Program-made: the position numbers and the translations under genes
Shown here: positions 9,355 to 20,810 of the stretch, one piece after another
Numbering within the stretch: the stretch's first letter is position 1
Layout of the letters: the number at the start of each line of letters is the position of its first letter
Notes under the pieces: generated by a model
What the model saw: only the letters and a program-made list of their open reading frames with translations
The model's database searches: none
Told to the model about the DNA's origin: nothing
Origin: Aphidius gifuensis
Lineage: Eukaryota > Arthropoda > Insecta > Hymenoptera > Braconidae
Assembly: GCF_014905175.1 (NCBI RefSeq)
Contig: NC_057789.1
Coordinates: forward strand, 20,662,555 to 20,726,554
DNA length: 64,000 nt
Direction: 5' to 3'

Positions 9355-10022
9355 TATATTCGTACAACTGGTATGTTATTAGATGACGTTATTGTATTTA
9401 TATCTTTTCGTGGAATGTAAACAAAATTATGTGTATCACTTGGAAAAACACATGTACGTACACGGAGATTTTGTGGGGTACTCTGTTTCAAATCAAGTAA
9501 AATATATCCATGAGGTACAGAGGTCGCTTCAAAATAAGCCTCTTGAAGAAAACGCGGATTCTCAGGGTATACTTGTCGTGCTAAAAAAAATACTTGCGAA
9601 CGATCTCGAGGATTTTCAAATAAAACAATATAATGTGAATTTAAACTTATATCACGAAAGCCACGATGGAAAAGATTTTGCGATAATAATATAACTGATA
9701 ACCCAAGATGATGACTTCCCTTTGTAAAAAGATCCATAATAACACTGGAAGAGCCGGACTCTCTCATGAGATCATCGATAATAACTAATTTTTTTTTTTT
9801 ATCATTAAACTCTTTTAATTTTGGTAGACCTTCAACAAATTCAACTGAAGAAAATTCTTTAAAACTGTCTTGCCCCTGCCCATGAAAAAAATAAACTTTA
9901 TCAAATTTTACATCGGTGATATTTTCATTTAAAAATTTTTTTAACCAAGTAGTCTTACCACAGCCTGATGCTCCAGCAAGAAGCATAATTATAAGAAGCG
10001 GGAATTGACACACAAGAGACAT
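9354..10022 (-). CDS. A32/FtsK-type DNA packaging ATPase, element 1
   Basis: About 222 aa from MSLVCQFP (chosen because a TATA/initiator pair lies just upstream; the frame is open to 10,139 but the extra N-terminus is not conserved in element 2). Walker A GASGCGKTTW and Walker B KKKLVIIDDLMRE are clear, followed by a sensor-like segment VILLSQNLFH. Family role: ATP-driven packaging of the linear genome into capsids. Element 1 differs from element 2 just before Walker A (LLIIMLLAG versus FTMLLAG), a local in-frame change. Otherwise intact. Confidence 0.9.
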   Translation of the reverse strand: MSLVCQFPLLIIMLLAGASGCGKTTWLKKFLNENITDVKFDKVYFFHGQGQDSFKEFSSVEFVEGLPKLKEFNDKKKKLVIIDDLMRESGSSSVIMDLFTKGSHHLGLSVILLSQNLFHRGFRDISLNSHYIVLFENPRDRSQVFFLARQVYPENPRFLQEAYFEATSVPHGYILLDLKQSTPQNLRVRTCVFPSDTHNFVYIPRKDINTITSSNNIPVVRI

Positions 10023-10028
10023 TTTAAC

Positions 10029-10064
10029 AACTGAGAAAAAATAAATAAATAATCGAGTTATATA
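10029..10064 (-). promoter_or_regulatory. TATA + initiator promoter for ATPase block, element 1
   Basis: Minus strand TATATAA (10,058-10,064) and TCAGTT (10,029-10,034) about 30 nt apart, followed 6 nt later by the ATPase ATG. Same layout in element 2. Probably drives the ATPase-to-capsid block. Confidence 0.6.
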
Positions 10065-10342
10065 GAAATCTGAAAATAAAAGCTGTTGGTAAAAATAATT
10101 TTTATTACAATTACAATTTTGACAATATCGACAAAACAAATATTTTTAGACAGTAAATTTTTATTTATAGGACAAATTTTTTTTTTTATTTTTATTTTTT
10201 TATTTTTATTCATCTTTATTTATAAAAAAATTTTTTTATTTATTAAACAAAATTTTTATTTTTGACAATACAAATATTTTTTGACAGTAAATTTTTATTT
10301 ATTACACAAAATTTTTTATTACATTTTTAAGAAATTTTTTTA

Positions 10343-13300
10343 TTACACACGTTGTCTTTTATACCCCAGAGGATATGTAATATTCTCGTAGTGATTACGC
10401 TTAGGTCCTGTAACAGAAATCATTTTTTTATCAATAGTAGAGTACACTTGTAGATCTCTTGTTCTACGGATAGAATTATATTCAATTTTAAAAGGATCTA
10501 TTTCACGCTTAATTAATGATTCAACAGTATTAAACTTTATAAATTTTTGTGCTTCCAAGTCAAGCCGCACACCTTTCAATTTACAGACTTCTACTTGACC
10601 ACCATCAGGTTTTTGTATAATAAAAGAATAAAATTTTGGCCCACCCGATATAAAAGATTTTATATATGAACCTTCTCCATACTCTTCTAGCTCATCAGTT
10701 AAATCTCCCAATTTACTCCCTGTAATTAATTTATCATTTTCATTTTTACATATTCTTATAATAGAGTTAGTATCTACATATAAAATTTGTTTACTATTTT
10801 CATGAATACAAGAATATAATTTTTCCCGAGCGTACGCTGTCGTAAAAGCCGCCAATACAACGTTAGTTGTTTTTGTTAAAGATTCTTCTTCATTAATTAA
10901 TTTCCACGAAATTAAGACAGTTTCTTGATTTATTGGTTCGATAAATTGAATTAAATTTTTTTCGTTATCTACTACATCATAATATTCTTGTAAATCACTG
11001 CAAATTGTTTTACGCCATAAAGAACTTCTTTGTCCTAATTTACCATATAACGAATTGAGCATATTTTTACTCAATGTACGGAGACGGGATTAAAATCTAT
11101 TTTTTCTTTATCAAGTTTAATATTTTCAGCTTGAAAATATTCCTCGATATATTGATCTTTATCAGATTCAGTTTTGACCCAAGATGGGTACCCACTGGCT
11201 TCTTGTTTTATTTTAAGAAAAGTATTTATATATCCTGTAAATAAACCGACTTCATTAGTTTCTTTATTATTCATCGACATTTTATCGTAATGCCAAACTT
11301 CATATATTTTTTCTATGACATATCCTTTTGTTAAAGCAAGTTTTAGTTCTGACGACACCCAAGTACCGATTAAACTTCTCTCATCATTATTATGATTACA
11401 AAAACCTGGCTCTATTGTATCAACACATGTACGACAGAGTGGAAAATAAAGTTTTTTATTTTTTGAACGTACAGGCAAAACAGGCATGTGTAAATCAGAC
11501 GGTGCAAGTACACGACATTTTATTAATCCATCAATTTTTGATATATCATTATTTGGAAATTCTTTCTCGATATCGCGACTTTAGGATGAGCTAATGGAAA
11601 TGCAGATTGCTTAAGGACACTCGGATACAGACTTGTGAAATCTACATACTGAATAGTTTCCCCGGGTTGTACTGCATATGACTCGACGATATTCTCCGTT
11701 CTACCACTAAAATAAGCATCACGTGGGTTCAATGCTGTGTAATAATTTGCATCAATAGAATCAATAAATTTTTTTACTTGAGGTACATCTTTTAACAATT
11801 TTTTAAATTCACATCCCCATTTTTCAATAACATCATAACCTTGATCTTCTAAATACTTTGTAATATTTTGCGTGCGTTCATAACGTTCATTCAAAGTTGT
11901 ACCATCTTTTTGTACATGATCACGATTGAACATAAAACACTCGATACATCCATGCCACCAACAACCATGATACTGAAAAATGTTTTTTCGTCTTTCATTT
12001 ATACCATCAACACTAATTTTTTTTGGACCTATTTTGACTTCATGAGAGTTACCAGCATGTTGAATATTACTTGCTGTTGAATATGCTAACCATTCCAGCC
12101 ACTGAAGAGCTTCTTTTGACTGATTGTCGCTTAATCTATAACCAGACCTGGGAACGATTCCGATTTTTTCTTTAGTAAGATAATTACGTTGAAAAACACG
12201 CATACATAATGAAGCACAAGTCAAAGCTTCACGGAATGGATGAACATTAGTAATTTTTAAAGTTAAATTTATAAATTTTAAACATGCCATACGTAAAACA
12301 ATTACATCTAGAGTACAATAAAGTTTCAGTTCCTTTCTAAAATCAAATAATTCTCCAGAGTCTACTCTTTCTTTATACCACTTATCAAATTTGTCAGCTT
12401 CTTTTTTATTTTCGCACGCACACCATACATTTCTGGTGGTGGTACCTCGCCGATATAATTTTAATTTAATTAATTATTAAAAAAATGTGGACAATAACCT
12501 TTTGAAATTTTTTCATCAAGACCAAACATACGAGGTAAAGCACTCAAAGGTGCTTGAAAAAAATTGAGTGAATCTATACATTTAATATTTTCAATTGACA
12601 AAACATTAATACTTGTACCAGTAATTATAGTACTAATTTTTCCTTCTAATTTACGATTAATTGATTCTTATAAAACCCACTGACCACCATAAATTTTTTG
12701 ATTATGAGCTAATACAATAATTTCACTATATTTATTTTTTATTCCAAATAAAAAATCAACAAATTTTTTTACAGTGTCTTTCCGTTTAGCAATAAATTCG
12801 CGAGTAGTACACGAATCACATTTATTCTCGATCGGTATATTAGGGTCATCTAAATCACTTGTACCATTTATACATTTATCGCACACAAGATGAACTACTA
12901 CATAATTAACTTCATGAATTTTATAAACTTTATTATCATTATTAACTGTTTTAGATTGCATTGTCTCAAAATCATAAAAAACATAACAACAAAGATCTTT
13001 TTTCTTTTTAAAATTCATTTTACTTTTGAAATAACATAAATGTGATGGTGGTTGAAGTTCTTCACACGCAGAACAATAATAATATCCACATAAATGACGC
13101 GTATTTAAGTAAACTTTTCTAAAACATTTTTTACACTTTTTTATTGCCTCACACACTGAATGCTTTGAATTATAAGATTGAGCTGTCCTATGTTTGTCTA
13201 AACATTGTTGTCCATAAAAAGCCCGATCACAATCACGACACTCGGCTAAATCTACATTTATCTCACACAAATTATTTAAACATCGGTCACAACGACCAGG

Positions 13301-14239
13301 ACATGACAAATGCGTTTCAGGTGATGAATATCTTTTATCACAAATTAAACAATATTTTTTTGTACCATGCATAAAAGTTATTATATTATTTATTGGTTCA
13401 TAATGATGACTATTTTCATAATATGCAATTGGTATATAATTTTGTTCTTCACGAATAAAACCCTCAACTAAATCTGTACCATCAAATATTAATTCATGTC
13501 CATTGATATTATTAGAAACATATTTATATATTTTTAAAACGCGTTTAATCGGACATGTTGCTAAATACATCTGAAATTGTCTCACTTCCTCTAACCCACA
13601 TCCCTCAGATGGAATAACAACACCAGATTTATTTATAAATTCAAGAGTCAATGTTTTTTGTAATTCATATCGAGCGTCACGAACTGCTTTTAATCTAGCC
13701 ACGTCAAATTTATTTGTCTCTAATTCAGATAATTTTACTACGATTGATCTTGGTAAACATAAATTATCTTTATTATTAATTATTAGTGTACCACGTCTCG
13801 ATCTTTCACTTTTAGGCATTCCACATCTACCAACAATTCGTTTTAAAATTATAACTTTTATACTAAATGCAGCCGTCGCATCTATACCGCCAGCACTTTG
13901 ACATATACTACTTATTATTGTCCATAAACGATCAAAAGTAAACTCATTAATTGGTGTTAAATTTGTAAATGAATCACTAGTCATATTTTCTGATCGAAAA
14001 TTAAAAATAATTCGGTCAGTGTTATTGCTAGACAAAGACATAACACGTTGATATACTTGTCGAAAAGCACTCTCAATAAACTCAACAAGCCCGCGATCAT
14101 TAGGAACATTTTTTATTTTTAATGTATACGTAGTACTTGTGAGTGAAAATTTAGGTATTTCTTCACGCGTTTCATCGAGTAATTCTATACAATCTTCACT
14201 ACCACCGTCTTGACATTCGTCTTCACTTGAATTATCCAT
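10343..14239 (-). pseudogene. Protein-primed family B DNA polymerase (pPolB), broken copy 1
   Basis: Blocks 14,239-12,668, 12,290-11,523, 11,487-11,071 and 11,074-10,343 match in order the element 2 polymerase. Visible: Cys-rich zinc-binding region (CLICDKRY, CDRC, CRDC, CKKC), exonuclease I YDFETMQ, exonuclease II region AHNQKIYGGQW (element 2 has Asp where this has Gly), Polinton insert YHGCWWHGCIEC, polymerase motif A DFTSLYPSV, motif B MLNSLYGKLG and motif C YVDTNS. Motif C carries Asn in place of the second catalytic Asp (codon 10,766-10,768); with that change and several frameshifts this copy should be inactive. A frame change just before motif B is shared with element 2. Role: self-primed replication of the linear element. 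Confidence 0.93.
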
Positions 14240-14369
14240 GATTGATATTAAAAATTTACTAAATAAAAATGATAAATTTCCCGAATATATATGTACTCCC
14301 ACCTAGCTTATATTTACATTGCATGCACTTGTTATATTAAAAAAATCTATTGAACTGACAAAAAAAAAT

Positions 14370-15777
14370 TTAATCGAATAAAAAAAATAAATACCATATT
14401 TTTTCGTTCCGGCAAGCGTCACAGCCTTGTTTGTTTACGTTTATGTCTTTCCCACAAACGTAACACTGACCAACCTCGATGCAGTGGGCCTCCGCAAAAT
14501 CCGTGACGTCAGAGTCACTGCTTTCTGCTACACCGATGAATCCCTCCCGTGAAGAAACTCTCGTTCTTTCGGATGAATGACATTTCTTCGGGTTCGCTTT
14601 AACAATGAATGAATGAATGAATAAATGAATGAATGAATGAATGTTTGAGAAATAGGTCATCAGAAAAACGGTAAAAATAAAATGCAAAAATATTGATTTA
14701 AAGAAAAAAAAATTAGATAAAATAAAACAAAAAAATAATTAAAAACAAAATGTAAATAACTTTTAAAAACAAAAAAAGAAAAAATTTTTAAAGAAAAAAA
14801 GTAAAATTAAAAAAAAAAAAAAATTTTTTTTTCAGAAAAAAAAGTTGAAAAATTTTAAAAACAAAAATTAAAAAAAAATAATTTGAAAACAAAAAGTAAA
14901 ATTAAAAAAGAAATCATTTTAAAAACAAAAAGCAAAATTAAAAAATAATAATTTTCTAAAACAAAAAAAAAAATTTGAAAAACAAAAAGCAAAATTAAAA
15001 AATTATAATTTTCTAACAAAATTTTAAAACAAAAGTAAAATTAAAATAGAAATCATTTTAAGAACAAAAAGCAAAATTAAAAATAATAATTTCCTAAAAC
15101 ACTTACATATCCAATTATCACTCGATGACGTAGAATCTGATCGTTCACGTTCTTTTCTTTTTCCATTCCTAGGTTTTTGAGACGTTGGATACGCCAACGC
15201 TCCTGAACAACTATCCTTCTAATCATTTTTCTTCTTATGATCTTTGCTTTTTTTTGCTGAATACGTAATTGTCGCTCACCTGTAAATTCACTGTTTTATT
15301 CTATTTTCACTTTTTTTAAATCCATTCTATTATTTTATTCCACTGTATTTATTTTCACTGTATTATTTTTACTTTTTTATTTCACTGTATTAATATATTA
15401 TTTAAATACTTACGTAACATTTTTTTAATAAAGCTCCGATTATTGATAGCATTGGTACATCTTTTTAAAAAACCATATAAAATTTTTTTTACTGCATTAT
15501 CTTTTGAAAGTATTTCATTTATGCGATCTTCATCGAGATCGTCTTTGAATATTTTTAAATCACCCTCAAAATCTTCAACTGATTCTGCTAAATTATCAAT
15601 CGAAGTTATATATTTCATGATATAATATATTTCCTTCATACTACTTTTCAATTTTAAGTGACCACGTATTTTTGAATTATCTTTGACGTTTAAATGTATA
15701 GTTGCGCGTAACTTGTACGACTCCCGGTGATACGATTTTAAAAGATTTGGTTAAAATTTTTCACATAAGTTGTTCAT
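14370..15777 (-). pseudogene. Spliced acidic/basic/zinc-ribbon gene, degraded copy 1
   Basis: Counterpart of 35,251-36,773. Exon 1 runs from an ATG at 15,777 to a GTAAGT donor after 15,414; exon 2 from 15,279 (after ACAG) to 15,107 before GTAAGT; exon 3 starts at 14,596 after an AAAG acceptor in the AATGAATG-repeat border. Exon 1 is 3 nt shorter and has frame changes near its start; exon 2 has lost bases around 15,170. Exon 3 keeps the zinc ribbon CYVCGKDINVNKQGCDAC. The splice signals are conserved although the coding frame is damaged. Confidence 0.6.
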
Positions 15778-16574
15778 GTTGAAAGTGTTGAAGACGATGT
15801 GCAACTGACTCGAACATTAGGATTAAAGATGTCGGAAAAGCACTCCCCACTTACGTTTTAGTTTTTTCTTTTTTTAAATAATTTTTTATCTTTTTTAAAT
15901 AATTTTTCTTTTTTAAATAATTTACCAGTTGCTATTTTGCATAATCTATTGTAACTTGAAATTTAAATTTTGATATCTTCCAAAAAGCTAATAAAGATCG
16001 TTGTTAAATATTTAATAGATCTATATTCTTTCTAAACACTCGGGGTACAATTTTAAATTGAATAATAGTGCTGCCAGACAATAAACAAAAAAGTTTTCTA
16101 TTTAAAAAAAAAATTTTCTTTGGAAAAAATAAACTCAAACTAATTTTATATTCTAGCATTTTAATTTATACATTTTAAATAATCAAAAGGACATTTTTTT
16201 TCTCGCATAATAGATCTTTAGACCCCTGTATTCACCCTGAATTTAAAAAAAAAATACGGCGCCAGCAGTAAACAGTTCCATTAAAAATAAATATAGTTGA
16301 AAAATACCAAGACAGTAAATAATTATTTTTCGAACAAAAAATATTGTAGTCAAAAGAAAAAATATATTTTTGTATAAAGAATAGAGAAGTTTCTATTTTC
16401 ATTTGCATTTTTTCCTATACCTGCTTTTTTCGTTGCTCTCTTTCTATCCAGCTGTGACGCTCAGGTGTGTCATTGTATTATGTAAATATGCGCTATTTCA
16501 TGCAAGTATGTCACTCAAATAATAATTGTAATAAATATTTCAAGTACAGGTGGCGGTAATTACGATAAAAATAG
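15778..16574. other. Intergenic control region between divergent blocks, element 1
   Basis: AT-rich sequence between the minus-strand replication/structural block and the plus-strand envelope block; no ORF is supported. A TCAGTTGCAC initiator-like motif (minus strand, near 15,805) precedes the spliced gene. Present nearly unchanged in element 2 (34,451-35,218), which argues it holds conserved promoter sequence. Confidence 0.5.
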
Positions 16575-16611
16575 TATAAATAGAGCTGATAAATCATATT
16601 TCACGTTAGTT
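16575..16611 (+). promoter_or_regulatory. TATA promoter of envelope block, element 1
   Basis: TATAAATAGAGCT (16,575 on) lies about 32 nt before a TTAGTT initiator-like site; ATG at 16,627. The TATAnATAGAGCT core is shared with the promoter ahead of the protease transcript, suggesting a common late-type core promoter. Confidence 0.55.
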
Positions 16612-16626
16612 TATTAAAAGGGTACA

Positions 16627-18510
16627 ATGTATCTATTTATAATTTTTTCCGTGTTAAGTGTTTCGGCTGCAAGTAAAAATGACTATACAGTCAAACAAAT
16701 ACAAACAGGTGCAGGATTATTTTACGATTATTTATACGATTTTAAATTTTCAATAAATAACTGGAAGATAATAACATTTATAGAATTAGATTGGTATATA
16801 CAACAACAGCCATATTTAAATAATGACGTATTGCTGGCCGTAAATACATTAAAAGAGAGATGTGCACATGTGATCCATTATACACTTAGCTTGTGTGGCT
16901 ACACGATCCAAAGGCTAAGATCGGTACAATTAAAACTAATTTTTACAGAAGAATATGTACGTCAATTAAAAGCAATTTCCACGCAACCTGAAATAGAGAA
17001 AGATATAAGACAAAAGCGTGATGTATTTAATGATAAAAATACTTTTATAGGCAAGTCTTTTTTTACATCTTTGAGTGATGAGGAATCTAGATTATACAAT
17101 AATAAAATTGATAACATGTTGAAGGAAAAAAAAAATTTTGTATCAGATCTTGAGAATCTTACGCATATATTACCAGCTGAAGTAGAACGATTTAAAAAAA
17201 TTTTAATAGAATATTCAACTATAGGTAATTCAACACTTGGGTGGTTTTACATAAGATTAGAAAATTTTAATAAATGGTTTGGTTATCATATTGAAAAGAA
17301 AACAAGTATATTGGGAACTGTATTATCAAACAATTCTCTATTTAGATGACTTTGGCAATGTTGTAGATGGATATAATCATTTTTTAAAAATTGTAATTGA
17401 TTCCATTAATTTATCAAAGCTAAATATACTTCATCCTGAAATATTATCAGCAGAAAAATTAGAAGGCTCACTTGAGTTTTTTGCAAAACATAGTGGTGAA
17501 TTTAATTTACCTATGAATATAAGAGATGCCATAGCTGGTCATCTGAGTAAAATATCACAAATCGATATAGGTTATGACAATGGTAGATTATTTGTTTTAA
17601 TGAGAATTCCATTGACTGAAGAAAAAATTTATCATATACATAAATTAAGATCGTATCCTATTGCTCAGCAATTAGGGAATAATACAATAGGATCAGCGTG
17701 GATAAAACCAAGAGCTAATTATTTGATTTTGTCATCAGATCAATCGCAATATACACTTGTAAAAATAAAATTGATTTACCTTTTTGTCAAGCAAGTGTAA
17801 ATATACATATATGTGAATCATTATCATATCCGATGTATGAGAGCTCACATCAAGCTGGTTGTGAAATTTCTCTAATTACAAAAATTAATGAATCGCCTTT
17901 ACTTAATTGTGACATTAAAATTTCTCGTCATTTTACGCCGTACTGGAAAAAATTAAGTAATGAAAGAGGATGGTTATATAGTTTACCAGGAGAACAAGAA
18001 ATACATATACTGTGCGGAGACAAGAAAAAAAAAACTATTGTTATTCGTGGTGTTGGTATACTACGGATCCAAGCAGGTTGCCACGCACGCATAAATTACG
18101 GAACAATTTTCGGTCAACAGGTAGTAAATATTGATACCATATATGAATTTAAAACTACAGCGACATTAAATGTTACAAAACTATTGCCTGAAATTGTTGA
18201 TTTTACTATAGGAGAAACAAACTATTCATCAGCAAACCCAGCCGTATTGATTTATGATATATCTCTTAAAGAAATAAGAAAAGAGATATTAGATCAAAAA
18301 GAAAAAATAAATGAAAAAAATCTTTCAAAAAATATTATATTTAAAATTATTCTTGGTGAAATTATTATGGCTACAATATTAACCTCCATAATTTCATTTC
18401 CACCAATTGTAATTATTATAAAAAAAAATTTATCTTTCTTCAAAAAAGAAAAGTGTCATATAGATGTAAAGCCCGTCCCCACCTCAATATCTTATCCCTC
18501 TACTTATTAA
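16627..18510 (+). pseudogene. Baculo_F-like envelope fusion glycoprotein, frameshifted
   Basis: Three consecutive frames (16,627-17,349; 17,279-17,800; 17,833-18,510) form one envelope gene interrupted twice. Seen: hydrophobic signal peptide (residues 1-14), a furin-type RQKR site (128-131) followed by a hydrophobic stretch with FIGKSFF and then a coiled-coil-like region, a Cys-rich ectodomain in the third block (CEISLI, NCDI) and a single membrane anchor (MATILTSIISFPPIVIII) with a short basic cytoplasmic tail. Layout equals baculovirus F / insect errantivirus Env (class I fusogen). The first break is a short homopolymer length difference near 17,295 not present in element 2; the second lies near 17,770. 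The gene could enable cell-to-cell transmission of the element in intact copies. Confidence 0.8.
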
Positions 18511-18578
18511 TTTCCCCACTATTCAATATCTAATTGTATAAAAGTCGATGTAATGATAGCTGAAATTAAAAGTTAACC

Positions 18579-19244
18579 ATGGAGTCAACTAGTAATCTTC
18601 TTCTGTCACATTCAGTTGCACTTAATAAATCTAAAACGAAAAACCTACGTGTTGGATTTGGAGAAGATTATCGAATTAGAATTCAAATCTGTGACAATAC
18701 TTCAAGAAAAGGAATTTCGTTTGCAGTATATAAGTGGAAAAATTTTTTGGATAAACTAGAATTTATATTATCTTGGTACTCAGCTAGTGAAAAAACAGAC
18801 GACTTGAAAAAAAAATATTCTCCAATTGAGTGTGAAGACATTAAAATATTTTTTAGTTATTCATACAAAACGAGGTCTGTTGTATTTGATCAGGGCTCTG
18901 GAAAAATAGCACTACATGAAGTGTCGATGAATGAAATTGTGAATAAATTACCGTGGGTTGATTGCTGCATAGAGAGTCTGGAAAATATTCCTGTCGACAT
19001 TTACAATCATGCAACAATATTGTATATGCATAAGACTATAGGAAAAGATAATCTTGATTTTCCAACATCTGATTTTTTAAAACAAATGTTATTAAAAAAT
19101 TTCTACAAAATTTCTGACGATATTGAAAGTACATTAAAAACAAGTAAACTTTTGTCATATAAATTATTTTTATTTGAAGTAATATTATATAATTTTGATC
19201 GTTTATACATTGACATCGAAAGAGCTTTTACAAACCGTTGGTAA
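18579..19244 (+). CDS. Unknown Polinton protein downstream of envelope gene
   Basis: 221 aa, starting MESTSNLLLSHSVALNKSK, 68 nt after the envelope gene and preceded by a TATAAAAG box (about 18,537). The N-terminal third has a strand-rich pattern ending in RKGISFAVYKWKNFLDKL, faintly like the PC4/p15 single-strand DNA-binding fold, but this is only a resemblance by eye. The rest is helical with several Cys and aromatic residues; no signal peptide or membrane segment. Deleted from element 2, so it is not required in both copies. Intact. Confidence 0.6.
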   Translation: MESTSNLLLSHSVALNKSKTKNLRVGFGEDYRIRIQICDNTSRKGISFAVYKWKNFLDKLEFILSWYSASEKTDDLKKKYSPIECEDIKIFFSYSYKTRSVVFDQGSGKIALHEVSMNEIVNKLPWVDCCIESLENIPVDIYNHATILYMHKTIGKDNLDFPTSDFLKQMLLKNFYKISDDIESTLKTSKLLSYKLFLFEVILYNFDRLYIDIERAFTNRW

Positions 19245-19260
19245 TTAGTAATACTACATC

Positions 19261-19776
19261 ATGTACGATTGGATTATTACGACGAATGGATATATTAATA
19301 AAGACTATACTTATATACCAAAAGAAATTGCTGTTGCTAGTGTAATTGGTAACGTTGTAAATCATTGGATCCTCACTCCGCCCTGTGAATATTCAGAACT
19401 ACCTATGACTGTCAAAGTTGAAAATCAACGACGACTAAAAGAAATACATGGACTACATTGGTTTGATGGAGAGAGCGACATAGGAAGAGTACTTGATATT
19501 TTACGTTCAATTGCAAAACAAAGTAAATTAATTATTACATGTGGAGACGAGTCTGTAATGTATTTACAGAATCTTCTTGGTCGAGATATTATAAACGCTG
19601 AAAATATGAATGAATGGACTATATTTGTAGCAACAGAAACATCTAAATCTAAATGTATAATTCATAATAATTTACCATATCATGAGTGTGCACTTGTACA
19701 TGCTAGACGAATAAAAAAATATTTTTTAAATAAAATGTCTTCAAATAAAAATTGTAGTGTTGACGAAACTGGTTAA
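19261..19776 (+). CDS. Paralogue of the exonuclease-like Polinton protein
   Basis: 171 aa, 16 nt after the previous gene. It follows the same plan as the 3,958-4,529 gene: YIPKEIAVASVIG (versus YYPKEISVLTL), NHWILTPPCEYSEL (versus SHWIIGPPFKYSKL), RRLKEIHGLHWFDGE (versus NNWLTKNYHKIDWD), KLIITCGDESVMYLQ (versus KNIYV..EEKRMFLQQ) and a C-terminal IIHNNLPYHECALVHARRIK. An internal duplication within the element, or independent capture of two relatives, is implied. The fold may be RNase H/DnaQ-like but catalytic residues are not complete. Intact; absent from element 2. Confidence 0.65.
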   Translation: MYDWIITTNGYINKDYTYIPKEIAVASVIGNVVNHWILTPPCEYSELPMTVKVENQRRLKEIHGLHWFDGESDIGRVLDILRSIAKQSKLIITCGDESVMYLQNLLGRDIINAENMNEWTIFVATETSKSKCIIHNNLPYHECALVHARRIKKYFLNKMSSNKNCSVDETG

Positions 19777-19857
19777 ATATTGTAAGAAAAGTATGTCGAA
19801 CGGAAATGAATATTAAAAGAAAACACATGTTCAAATAAAAATAATTGTCAATAACCT

Positions 19858-20777
19858 ATGTCTTAATTATTTTCCTATATTTCCCAGCTGCATACAAATG
19901 AGTCATACTTGAAATTTTGCTTAAAAATTGAATAATAAAATAATAAATTTAATATTATAAAAAAAAAAAAATTAAAAATAAAATAAAAAAAAAAAATACA
20001 CCTGGGCTGACTCGAACGCTAGACCCTACGCTTGAAATATCATTATAATTATTTATCTATTTGAAAAATTATCTGCGTTAATTCCGATTGTTAGTTTAAA
20101 CATCAAAGAATAATATAAAAGTAAAAAAAAAATTTTTAACATTTTTATTCATGACAATATTGACAATTGAAAAAGTTGCTATGTCCCTGTATGATAATAC
20201 ACGGGTCTGACTCGTACACTTTAAATGCTCGTTATAAATTAATTTAAAATTATCTGCGTCAATTCCGATTGTTAGTTTAAACATCAAAGAATAATATAAA
20301 AGTGAAAAAAAAATTTTTAACATTTTTATTCATGACAATATTGAGTATTGAACAAGTTGCTACGTTCCTGTAAAAAAAAAAAAAACACGAAGCCTGACTT
20401 GAACACTAGCACTACAAACATGGCCGCCCTACACTAACACTTATTTGACTCACACGCATTCTCCATTCAAACTTTTGCTGGGACTTTTGCTGCCGCTGCA
20501 GCGCTATAAACATTTTACACTACCAAAACAAGACCCGCCCTACACTAACACTTGTTTGGCTCACACACATTTTCCATTCACACTTCTGCTGACACTTTTG
20601 CTTGTAGTCTGCTTGCACCTATGCGCGCGCACACATCACAAAATAATATTTAAAAAAAAAAAATAATATTATTATTCATATATATACATACGTACATATA
20701 TAAATAATAATAACAATAAATAAATAATAAAAAAATATATATGTAATAAAAAAATAATTATTATAATAATAATAATA

Positions 20778-20810
<33 letters not shown>

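Noticed and set aside
10140..10340. Possible replication origin in the polymerase-ATPase spacer
   Set aside because: Short A/T-rich direct repeats only; Polintons start replication at protein-primed ends, so no origin is expected there.
13144..13374. Plus-strand ORF inside the polymerase Cys-rich region (also 37,702-37,932 minus)
   Set aside because: Antisense shadow; conserved only because the polymerase is.
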